Assembly: GCA_015654915.1 (NCBI GenBank)
Contig: JAATFY010000259.1
Span: forward strand, 1-5,331
DNA: 5,331 bases
Direction: 5' to 3'
From: Rhodospirillales bacterium
Lineage (GTDB): Bacteria; Pseudomonadota; Alphaproteobacteria; UBA9219
The position numbers were made by a program, and so were the translations under genes. Positions 1 to 4,418 of this stretch are shown here, in pieces. Positions within the stretch are counted from its first letter, which is position 1, and each line of letters starts with the position of its first letter. The notes below the pieces were generated by a model. That model made no database searches. It was not told the DNA's origin and worked only from the letters and a program-made list of their open reading frames with translations.

Positions 1-839
1 ACCCACAGATTGCCTTTGATTTTCTTGGCGTCGAACACATGCAAGGGCCGCGCGAGGTCGAAAGTCAGGTAATTGGTGATATCGACCAGTGCCGAAATCG
101 GGCGCAGACCGATGGCTTGCAGGCGCTGTTGCAGCCATGCGGGGCTCGGGCCGTTCTGGATGCTGGGGATCAGACGGCCGACGAAAAGCGGGCAGGCTTT
201 GTCGCCTTGCGGGAATTCCAGTTTGATTTTGATGGCGCTCGGGCCATTGCCCTTCGCGGCCTTGATATCCAGCGGCTTCAGTTTGCCGATGCCGGATGCG
301 GCCAGATCGCGGGCGATGCCGCGCACACCGGCGCAATCGGGCCGGTTGGGCGTAAGGTTGATCTCGATAACCGCGTCGTCCAGTTTCGCGTAACGCGCAT
401 AGCTTTCGCCGACAGGGGCATCGGCGGGCACTTCGATAATGCCTTCATGATCGGAGCCGAGGCCCAGTTCGTCCGCCGCGCACAGCATGCCTTGCGATTC
501 AACGCCGCGAATGACGCCTTTTTTCAGGGCTTCGCCGCTGTCGGGCATAACATCGCCGGGCCGCGCCAGCACAGCCTTCATGCCCGCGCGCGCGTTGGGC
601 GCGCCGCAGACGACTTGCAATTTTTCCTTGCCGGTATCGACGGTGCAGACTTTCAGGCGGTCGGCCTGCGGATGTTTTTCGGCGGCCAGCACCTGCGCGA
701 CGATAAAGGGCGCCAGCGCCTTGCTGCGGTCTTCGACTTTTTCGACTTCGAGGCCGATGGCGGTCAGCCTGTCGCAAATCGCGTCGAGCGACGCGTCGGT
801 ATCGAGATGCTGCTTGAGCCATGAGAGGGTGAATTTCAT
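1..839 (-). CDS. pheT: Phenylalanyl-tRNA synthetase beta subunit, N-terminal part (cut by window edge)
   Basis: PheT pairs with PheS in the cytoplasmic alpha2-beta2 enzyme that charges tRNA-Phe; the beta subunit supplies tRNA binding and the editing (B3/B4) domain. The frame is open from the ATG at 839-837 to base 1, giving 279 complete codons with no stop. It begins MKFTLSWLKQHLDT, the usual start of the family. A tRNA-binding OB-fold region follows at about residues 40-148 (HPQADRLKVCTVDTG, VVCGAPNARAGMKAV, GVESQGMLCAADELGLG). The stretch LTPNRPDCAGVRGIARDLAA lies at about 162-181, and the opening of the B3/B4 domain (NGPSPAWLQQRLQAIGLRPI, LVDITNYLTFDLARPLHVFD) at about 229-270. Only 3 nt separate it from the pheS stop, and an AAGGGA motif inside the pheS end serves as ribosome-binding site, so translation is probably coupled. 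No irregularity is visible in this part; the C-terminal two thirds lie outside the window. Confidence 0.97.
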   Translation of the reverse strand, partial: MKFTLSWLKQHLDTDASLDAICDRLTAIGLEVEKVEDRSKALAPFIVAQVLAAEKHPQADRLKVCTVDTGKEKLQVVCGAPNARAGMKAVLARPGDVMPDSGEALKKGVIRGVESQGMLCAADELGLGSDHEGIIEVPADAPVGESYARYAKLDDAVIEINLTPNRPDCAGVRGIARDLAASGIGKLKPLDIKAAKGNGPSAIKIKLEFPQGDKACPLFVGRLIPSIQNGPSPAWLQQRLQAIGLRPISALVDITNYLTFDLARPLHVFDAKKIKGNLW

Positions 840-842
840 CGT

Positions 843-2015
843 CTATCCCTTCAGCGCCGGATTGGGGATATCGAGCGGCAAAAACCCGTAATGTTTCAGC
901 CAGCGCAGATCGGCCTCGAAGAAGGTGCGCAGGTCGGGAATACCGTATTTCAGCATGGCGATGCGCTCGATGCCCATGCCGAAGGCGAAGCCCTGGTATT
1001 TGTCGGGGTCGATACCGCAGTTTTTCAGCACGTTCGGATGCACCATGCCGCAGCCCAAAATCTCCAGCCAGTCGCCACCATTACCCAGTTTCAATTCGCC
1101 GCCCTTGCGTGAGCAGCCGATATCGACCTCGGCGCTGGGTTCGGTGAAGGGGAAGTAGGATGGGCGGAAACGCACCGGCAAATCCCTGATGCCGAAGAAA
1201 GCACGCAGGAAATCCATCAGGCAGCCCTTCAGATGGCCCATATGGGTTTTCTCGTCGATCACAAGCCCTTCGACCTGATGAAACATCGGCGTATGCGTCA
1301 TGTCGTAATCGCAGCGGTAGGTGCGGCCCGGGGCGATGATGCGGATGGGGGGCTTTTCCTTCATCATGGTGCGGATTTGCACCGGCGATGTCTGGGTGCG
1401 CAGCACGGTGGGATGCCTGTGTGTCACTTCATCGTTTTTGGCCAGTTCTGTTTTAGCATTGGCAGTACGCGATGAAGTGACACCCGAGCCGGTTTGCGGC
1501 AGGTAAAACGTCGCCTGCATGTCGCGGGCAGGGTGGTCGGGCGGGATATTGAGCGCCGCGAAGTTGTATTGGTCGGATTCGATATCCGGCCCCTTGGCGA
1601 CCGTGAAGCCCATGGCGCCGAAGATCGTCACAATTTCGTCGATCGTCTGTGAAATCGGATGCACGCGGCCATCTGCCTGCGGGCGGGTGGCCAGCGTCAC
1701 GTCGATGCGCTCATGCTCCAGCCGGTTTTGCAGCGCGGCTCCGGCAAGTTCTTTTTGGCGGGCTTCTATTTTTGAAACAAAATCATTTTTAATTATGTTA
1801 AATTCCGCACCACATTCCTTGCGGTCTTTTTCTGATGGTAAAGAACCAAGCTCTTTCATCCGTTCTGTAAGCCATCCTTTTTTGCCGACGACCCCGACGC
1901 GTATGGCGTCAAGTTCTGCAAGGTTAGCGGCTTTGGCAATCTTTTCGGACTCTATAACTCGAAGAGCTATAAGATCGTCTAAGATTTTAGGAAACTGTTG
2001 TTTTACCTCGGCCAT
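843..2015 (-). CDS. pheS: Phenylalanyl-tRNA synthetase alpha subunit, with an in-frame insertion
   Basis: PheS is the catalytic subunit that activates phenylalanine with ATP and transfers it to tRNA-Phe. It has 390 residues, against 327 in E. coli and roughly 360 in many alphaproteobacteria. Residues 1-90 form the Lys/Glu-rich N-terminal coiled-coil arm. Class II motif 1 lies near 119-145 (HPISQTIDEIVTIFGAMGF), motif 2 near 225-253 (RIIAPGRTYRCDYDMTHTPM, FHQVEGLVID) and motif 3 near 342-363 (GFAFGMGIERIAMLKYGIPD). Between motifs 1 and 2, after DMQATFYLP and before VLRTQTSPVQIRTM, there are about 28 residues (roughly 174-202) that normal PheS lacks; their DNA contains a perfect inverted repeat. 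The start ATG at 2015 follows TAAGGATT by 5 nt. The first ~90 codons are AT-rich and contain five ATA codons; the remaining 300 contain none. It follows a GIY-YIG cassette and precedes pheT. Identity is certain; how the insertion affects the enzyme is not known. Confidence 0.97.
   Translation of the reverse strand: MAEVKQQFPKILDDLIALRVIESEKIAKAANLAELDAIRVGVVGKKGWLTERMKELGSLPSEKDRKECGAEFNIIKNDFVSKIEARQKELAGAALQNRLEHERIDVTLATRPQADGRVHPISQTIDEIVTIFGAMGFTVAKGPDIESDQYNFAALNIPPDHPARDMQATFYLPQTGSGVTSSRTANAKTELAKNDEVTHRHPTVLRTQTSPVQIRTMMKEKPPIRIIAPGRTYRCDYDMTHTPMFHQVEGLVIDEKTHMGHLKGCLMDFLRAFFGIRDLPVRFRPSYFPFTEPSAEVDIGCSRKGGELKLGNGGDWLEILGCGMVHPNVLKNCGIDPDKYQGFAFGMGIERIAMLKYGIPDLRTFFEADLRWLKHYGFLPLDIPNPALKG
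1421..1483. repeat. 63-bp palindrome-ended unit inserted in frame in pheS
   Basis: GTGTCACTTCATCG at 1421-1434 and CGATGAAGTGACAC at 1470-1483 are perfect 14-bp inverted repeats around a 35-bp centre. The unit is 63 bp, exactly 21 codons, and is read through without a stop. On the coding strand the arms give GVTSS and DEVTH, and the whole lies inside the extra segment of PheS at about residues 174-202. Rickettsia palindromic elements are known to sit in frame inside protein genes with inverted-repeat ends; this unit behaves the same way, but no homology to them is shown here. Confidence 0.75.
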
Positions 2016-2036
2016 ACACCAATCCTTATTTATAAC

Positions 2037-2101
2037 GTCATTCCAGAAAACTTTCTCTTCGCCATAGGCGAAAGAAAGTTTGTCTGGAACCCAGTCAGCA
2101 T
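2037..2101 (+). repeat. 65-bp inverted repeat, copy 1 (pheS side)
   Basis: It is the exact reverse complement of 2453-2517 over 65 bp, with identity ending on both sides (2036 and 2102 differ). It starts GTCATTCCAG and ends CCCAGTCAGCAT. Inside, 2041-2063 and 2067-2089 form a 23-nt imperfect hairpin around the loop ATA, with one bulged base in each arm. The outline GTCATTCC - hairpin - GGAACCCA matches other repeats in this window. Confidence 0.93.
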
Positions 2102-2132
2102 TTCAGCAGTAACTTTGTTACGAAAATAATGG

Positions 2133-2438
2133 CTAACGAACAAGCTGAGTATATAAATCGTCCCATTTGGGATTGGTTTTCTCAATTAGCCTTATTTTCC
2201 ATTCCCGTTTCCAGCTTTTAAGCCGTTTTTCATGCTTTATGGCGTCTTCAATTGCACTGAATCTTTCATAATGAACCAGGCGATGGACGTGGTGTTTTGC
2301 CGTAAAACCGCCGGTTAGGCTTTCGTGGTGCTGGCTGATTCGTTTAATTAAATCGGAAGTGACGCCAATGTAAAGTGTTCCGGCCATTTTACTGGCAAGA
2401 ATATATACATAGCCGCTCGTTTCGGAATTAGCAGGCAT
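2133..2438 (-). CDS. Small GIY-YIG nuclease-domain protein
   Basis: This 101-residue protein consists almost entirely of one GIY-YIG domain of the small single-domain (YhbQ/UPF0213-like) type. The signature runs GYVYILASKMAGTLYIGVTS at about residues 9-28: YVY stands for GIY and YIG is exact, about 10 residues later. The helical part follows with SDLIKRISQHH (conserved Arg), GGFTAKHHVHRLVHYE, and HEKRLKSWKREWK, which carries the expected Glu. Relatives in this superfamily cut DNA using a divalent metal, but small stand-alone members are mostly uncharacterised, so cleavage here is inferred. I chose the ATG at 2438; an in-frame TTG at 2474 would begin inside the 65-bp repeat. No clear Shine-Dalgarno precedes the ATG. 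The stop TAG is at 2135-2133. The gene is enclosed by perfect inverted repeats, and its codons are AT-richer than those of rplT or most of pheS. Confidence 0.88.
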   Translation of the reverse strand: MPANSETSGYVYILASKMAGTLYIGVTSDLIKRISQHHESLTGGFTAKHHVHRLVHYERFSAIEDAIKHEKRLKSWKREWKIRLIEKTNPKWDDLYTQLVR

Positions 2439-2452
2439 GGCGCTCGGCGTAG

Positions 2453-2517
2453 ATGCTGACTGGGTTCCAGACAAACTTTCTTTCGCCTATGGCGAAGAGA
2501 AAGTTTTCTGGAATGAC
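2453..2517 (-). repeat. 65-bp inverted repeat, copy 2 (rplT side)
   Basis: This is the opposite-strand partner of 2037-2101, with no mismatch over 65 bp. Its internal hairpin has arms 2465-2487 and 2491-2513. It begins 15 nt past the rplT stop and ends 14 nt before the ATG of the GIY-YIG gene. The hairpin could therefore weaken transcription leaving rplT, although no T-run follows it in the minus-strand direction. Confidence 0.93.
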
Positions 2518-2532
2518 AATACAAAATCCAGC

Positions 2533-2892
2533 TTACTTCTTGATCGCCTTCTGCGCCTGATCGATCAGCGCCTTGAAGGCGGCGGGTTCAGTGGCGGCCA
2601 GTTCCGACAGCTGCTTGCGGTCGATCTCGATCTTGAGAACCTTCAGCGCATGCATGAAGCGGGCGTAGGTCAGGCCGTGTTCGCGGACGCCGGCGTTGAT
2701 GCGCTGGATCCACAAGGCGCGGAATTCGCGCTTGCGGGCCTTGCGGTCGCGGTAGGCATAGCGCAAAGCCTTTTCGACTTTTTCGATCGCGATGCGGAAG
2801 TTGGTGGAGGCGCGGCCGCGGTAGGTTTTACCGAGCTTGACCATTGCCTTGTGACGGGCGTGCGTTGTGACGCCCCGTTTGACGCGTGCCAT
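2533..2892 (-). CDS. rplT: 50S ribosomal protein L20
   Basis: L20 binds 23S rRNA early in large-subunit assembly; in other bacteria it also represses its own operon by binding the mRNA leader. The 119 residues match the family's usual length (118 in E. coli). Diagnostic stretches are MARVKRGVTTHARHKAMVKL at the N-terminus, YAYRDRKARKREFRALWIQR near 45-64, and NAGVREHGLTYARFMHALK near 66-84. The long basic N-terminal extension that threads into rRNA is intact. The ATG at 2892 follows AAAGGAGTTAAAAC, a strong ribosome-binding site. The TAA stop lies 15 nt before the repeat-bounded GIY-YIG cassette. It lies downstream of rpmI with 84 bp between, filled by two hairpins. Confidence 0.98.
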   Translation of the reverse strand: MARVKRGVTTHARHKAMVKLGKTYRGRASTNFRIAIEKVEKALRYAYRDRKARKREFRALWIQRINAGVREHGLTYARFMHALKVLKIEIDRKQLSELAATEPAAFKALIDQAQKAIKK

Positions 2893-2911
2893 GTTTTAAC
2901 TCCTTTTCAAG

Positions 2912-2938
2912 TTGGATCCCCGCCTGCGCGGGGATACG
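2912..2938 (-). repeat. REP-like hairpin between rpmI and rplT
   Basis: ATCCCCGC (2916-2923) and GCGGGGAT (2928-2935) make a perfect 8-bp stem with a 4-nt loop. On the minus strand it reads TATCCCCGC-loop-GGCGGGGATCCAA, the same layout as the dispersed GTCATTCCCGCG...CGGGAATCCA type repeats common in alphaproteobacterial spacers. It ends about 20 nt before the rplT start, close to the ribosome-binding site, so it may influence stability or initiation on the mRNA. Confidence 0.7.
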
Positions 2939-2975
2939 GCGTTTTCTAAATTCGCTTTGCTCATTAAGAAAACGC
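2939..2975. repeat. 9-bp inverted repeat just after rpmI
   Basis: GCGTTTTCT at 2939-2947 and AGAAAACGC at 2967-2975 pair perfectly across a 19-nt loop. In the mRNA the structure begins one base past the rpmI stop codon. No T-run follows, so it does not look like an intrinsic terminator, and rplT must be read through it. It may set the ratio of the two cistrons or be part of the adjoining REP-like insertion. Confidence 0.5.
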
Positions 2976-2976
2976 T

Positions 2977-3177
2977 CTAGTGCTGGCGGAGGAAATGTTT
3001 GACGATATTCTCGCCGTCGGCCTTGAACAGGATCAGGCCTTGCCGCGCTTCCCGTTTCATTTTCTGCGAGCGTTTGCGCATGCCGTGGCGTTTGCCGGCG
3101 GCGCCGCACTTCACCTTGCCGGAGGCCGTCAGGCGAAAGCGCTTTTTGGACCCGCTATGGGTCTTCAGTTTGGGCAT
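2977..3177 (-). CDS. rpmI: 50S ribosomal protein L35
   Basis: L35 is a small basic protein of the large ribosomal subunit. The 66 residues are the family's normal size and begin MPKLKTHSGSKKRFRLTASG, with GKVKCGAAGKRHGMRKRSQK next and a basic C-terminal half ending VKHFLRQH. The ATG at 3177 follows AAAGGAT with good spacing. It is the first gene of the rpmI-rplT-pheS-pheT run. In many bacteria infC precedes it, but here the upstream gene on this strand is ubiE, nearly 300 bp away, so the operon probably begins at rpmI. A candidate promoter and structured leader lie just upstream. Confidence 0.97.
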   Translation of the reverse strand: MPKLKTHSGSKKRFRLTASGKVKCGAAGKRHGMRKRSQKMKREARQGLILFKADGENIVKHFLRQH

Positions 3178-3205
3178 TTTGTATCCTTTTGTTTAATGTT
3201 GCTTG

Positions 3206-3236
3206 TCCGGCGTAGGCCCCGAAGGGCGAAGACGGA
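3206..3236 (-). promoter_or_regulatory. Hairpin in the rpmI leader with a UUCG loop
   Basis: On the minus strand GCCC-TTCG-GGGC (3227-3216) is a tight stem closed C-G over a UUCG tetraloop, a very stable RNA fold. TCCG and CGGA further out (3236-3233, 3209-3206) can pair to extend it past an internal loop. It ends about 30 nt before the rpmI start codon. L20 represses this operon through leader structures in some bacteria, so a control role is possible; nothing here proves it. It could equally be a degenerate dispersed repeat. Confidence 0.35.
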
Positions 3237-3278
3237 TTGCGGCCAGGCATGTCCAGGGCGCTGGCGCGCGAGGCCGGT

Positions 3279-3307
3279 TTAATAGCGGTTTAAGGGGGAG
3301 AAGGCAA
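3279..3307 (-). promoter_or_regulatory. Candidate sigma-70-type promoter for rpmI-rplT-pheST
   Basis: On the minus strand TTGCCT (3307-3302) is followed after exactly 17 bp by TATTAA (3284-3279). Each matches 4 of 6 consensus bases, and the spacing is ideal. Transcription would begin near 3271 and give a leader of about 94 nt before the rpmI ATG. No better pair was seen in the ubiE-rpmI gap. The assignment rests on motif match and position only. Confidence 0.4.
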
Positions 3308-3382
3308 GGGTAGCGGCGTTAAGGTTTTCGCTGGGGGTTGGGAGGCGGGAATTGAGATGATCTGCGTTCGGGGTGTGAAGGG

Positions 3383-3449
3383 GGCTTGGCGTTCGCTTTT
3401 TGAGCCAGTATCCTTCGATACGCGTTATTCTTCGAGCGAAACCCAAGCC
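3383..3449. repeat. Branched inverted repeat downstream of ubiE
   Basis: GGCTTGG (3383-3389) pairs with CCAAGCC (3443-3449). After a 2-nt internal mismatch, TTCGCT (3392-3397) pairs with AGCGAA (3435-3440). Within the loop GTATC (3408-3412) pairs with GATAC (3417-3421) over four bases. The result is a nested stem that begins about 25 nt after the ubiE stop. No T-run follows in the minus direction, so it is at best an atypical terminator or an mRNA 3'-end stabiliser. The rest of the 296-bp ubiE-rpmI gap holds the candidate rpmI promoter and leader, and I see no gene in it. Confidence 0.5.
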
Positions 3450-3473
3450 GTTTAATAGTTTCGGAGAATATGG

Positions 3474-4253
3474 TTAAACCCGCCAACCTTCGTGGATAAC
3501 GGCGACGCCGCCGGTCAGGTTTAACCATTTAACCTGCGTCAATCCTGCTTTTTCCATGCGTTTGGCGAGCGCGGGCTGGTCGGGGAATTTCTGGATGCTT
3601 TCGGCGAGGTAACGGTAGGCGTCGCGGTCTTTGGCCACGAATTCACCAATCCATGGCAGAACACTAAGGCAATAACGGTCGTAAAGCGGTTTCAATTCGT
3701 GGCGCACGCCGGGACTGAATTCGAGGCAGTAAAAGCGCCCGCCGGGTTTTAAAACGCGCGCGGCTTCGGAAAGAGCCTTGTCGATATGCGTGACGTTGCG
3801 CAAGCCGAACGCGATCGAATAGATATCGACGCTGCGCGAGGGCAGGGGAAGTTCTTCGGCATTGCCGGTGACCCATTCAATTCCTGAAAGAATCCCGTGA
3901 TCCATCATTTTGGCGCGGCCTTCTTTCAGCATCGCCGGATTGATATCACAAACGGTAATCTTGGCTTTATGATCCGTGCGTTTCAGGCACCGCAAGGCCA
4001 CATCGCCGGTGCCGCCCGCGACATCGAGAATGATATCGCCCGCTTTGGGATGCATGATGGCGACCAGCCGGTCTTTCCACAGGCGATGCAGGCCACCTGA
4101 CATCAGATCGTTCATCAGGTCGTAGCGCCCGGCGACCGAGGTGAAAACCTCGCGTACCAGACCGGCTTTATCTTCGGGCCGGACGTGGCGGAAGCCGAAC
4201 CATGCGGCTTCGGGGTCGGTCCCGGAACGGGTTTTGCGTTTCGCCTGCGGCAT
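3474..4253 (-). CDS. ubiE: Ubiquinone/menaquinone biosynthesis C-methyltransferase
   Basis: UbiE transfers a methyl group from S-adenosylmethionine to the benzoquinol ring in ubiquinone synthesis (demethylmenaquinone in menaquinone makers). It has 259 residues, typical for the family. The N-terminal signature REVFTSVAGRYDLMNDLMSG is at about 34-53 and GLHRLWKD follows. The class I SAM motif ILDVAGGTGDVALR is at about 75-88, the acidic ribose contact CDINPAM at 102-108, NAEELPLPSRSVD at 131-143, and AFGLRNVTHIDKALSEAARV with LKPGGRFYCLEFS at 148-180. The end GGVAVIHEGWRV is also typical. The ATG at 4253 has only a weak, distant AGAGG upstream. In many alphaproteobacteria ubiB follows; here a hairpin and then rpmI follow instead. 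It diverges from mutM across a 165-bp gap filled by repeats. Confidence 0.96.
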   Translation of the reverse strand: MPQAKRKTRSGTDPEAAWFGFRHVRPEDKAGLVREVFTSVAGRYDLMNDLMSGGLHRLWKDRLVAIMHPKAGDIILDVAGGTGDVALRCLKRTDHKAKITVCDINPAMLKEGRAKMMDHGILSGIEWVTGNAEELPLPSRSVDIYSIAFGLRNVTHIDKALSEAARVLKPGGRFYCLEFSPGVRHELKPLYDRYCLSVLPWIGEFVAKDRDAYRYLAESIQKFPDQPALAKRMEKAGLTQVKWLNLTGGVAVIHEGWRV

Positions 4254-4273
4254 GTGGGCACTCTATCCTCTCG

Positions 4274-4402
4274 CGTCATTCCGGACAAGCTTGCGGGCGC
4301 GTGAGCGGCGGCAAGCTTGATCCGGAATCCATGGCGCGGTATTGCCTTTTGGGTCGTTCCATGGATTCCGGGTTCGCGCTTCCCGCGCGCCCCGGAATGA
4401 CG
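4274..4402. repeat. Composite inverted REP-like pair between ubiE and mutM
   Basis: CGTCATTCCGG (4274-4284) and CCGGAATGACG (4392-4402) are exact inverted ends. Inside are three overlapping hairpins. The first joins ATTCCGGA (4278-4285) to TCCGGAAT (4321-4328), continuing with CAAGCTTGC (4286-4294) and GCAAGCTTG (4311-4319). The second joins CCGGAATCCATGG (4322-4334) to CCATGGATTCCGG (4359-4371). The third joins ATTCCGGG (4365-4372) to CCCGGAAT (4391-4398). It reads as two units of GTCATTCCGG - variable hairpin - CCGGAATCCATGG placed tail to tail around a 24-bp centre. It takes up most of the gap, so the promoters of both divergent genes must lie within or overlap it. Confidence 0.85.
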
Positions 4403-4418
4403 TTGATAGAAAGCCATT

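Larger units (their letters stand above)
2037..2517 (-). mobile_element. GIY-YIG cassette bounded by 65-bp perfect inverted repeats
   Basis: A 481-bp unit consists of inverted repeats at 2037-2101 and 2453-2517 enclosing a single GIY-YIG nuclease gene. It sits between rplT and pheS, which are normally close together. Only 15 bp remain between the rplT stop and one edge, and 21 bp (with the pheS ribosome-binding site) between the other edge and the pheS ATG, so excision would restore a plain 36-bp spacer. Base composition is lower in GC than most neighbouring genes. I see no target-site duplication and no transposase, so it is non-autonomous, moved by the GIY-YIG protein itself, or has been fixed in place. 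A short palindrome (gtaac-ttt-gttac, 2109-2121) lies between the gene's stop and the first repeat. Confidence 0.65.
1745..2530. other. AT-rich segment covering the pheS 5' end and the GIY-YIG cassette
   Basis: Hand counts give about 32% GC for 1741-1800, 43% for 1801-1860, 43% for 1921-1980, 35% for 1981-2040 and 38% for 2161-2280. Flanking coding DNA looks near 60%. The change is visible in codon choice: the pheS part uses ATA, TTA and CTT, and the GIY-YIG gene uses ATA, TTA and ATT, whereas the rest of pheS uses ATC or ATT for every isoleucine. The left edge falls inside pheS near codon 90 and the right edge near the end of rplT. Recombination with an AT-richer donor is one explanation. Lys-rich coiled-coil composition accounts for only part of it, because synonymous choice differs too. 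Confidence 0.6.

Noticed and set aside
39..824. 261-codon plus-strand open frame opposite pheT
   Set aside because: It lies antisense to a clear PheT N-terminus and has no recognisable family features. High-GC coding DNA often leaves the opposite strand open.
1421..1483. Direct assignment of the pheS insert to a named Rickettsia palindromic element family
   Set aside because: Only the behaviour (in frame, inverted ends) matches; I recognise no family sequence and cannot run a search.
1519..2067. Plus-strand frame opposite the pheS 5' half
   Set aside because: It is Ser/Arg-rich, as expected of a reverse-strand reading of a Lys/Glu coding region; PheS is certain on the other strand.
2439..2474. 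Upstream TTG start for the GIY-YIG protein (12 extra residues)
   Set aside because: It would begin inside the 65-bp repeat with no ribosome-binding site, and the extra residues are not part of the domain. The ATG at 2438 is more likely.
2037..2517. CRISPR array
   Set aside because: There are only two copies, in inverted orientation around a gene, with no spacers.
2016..2540. Target-site duplication flanking the cassette
   Set aside because: Flanks TTGTATT and GTTATAA (minus strand) share no convincing direct repeat, so none is claimed.
2437..2949. Plus-strand frame opposite rplT
   Set aside because: Antisense to L20, and it begins in the repeat; no family features.
3430..3475. Second promoter using the TATTAA just after ubiE
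   Set aside because: No acceptable -35 hexamer lies 16-18 bp upstream; the resemblance to the rpmI -10 is probably chance.
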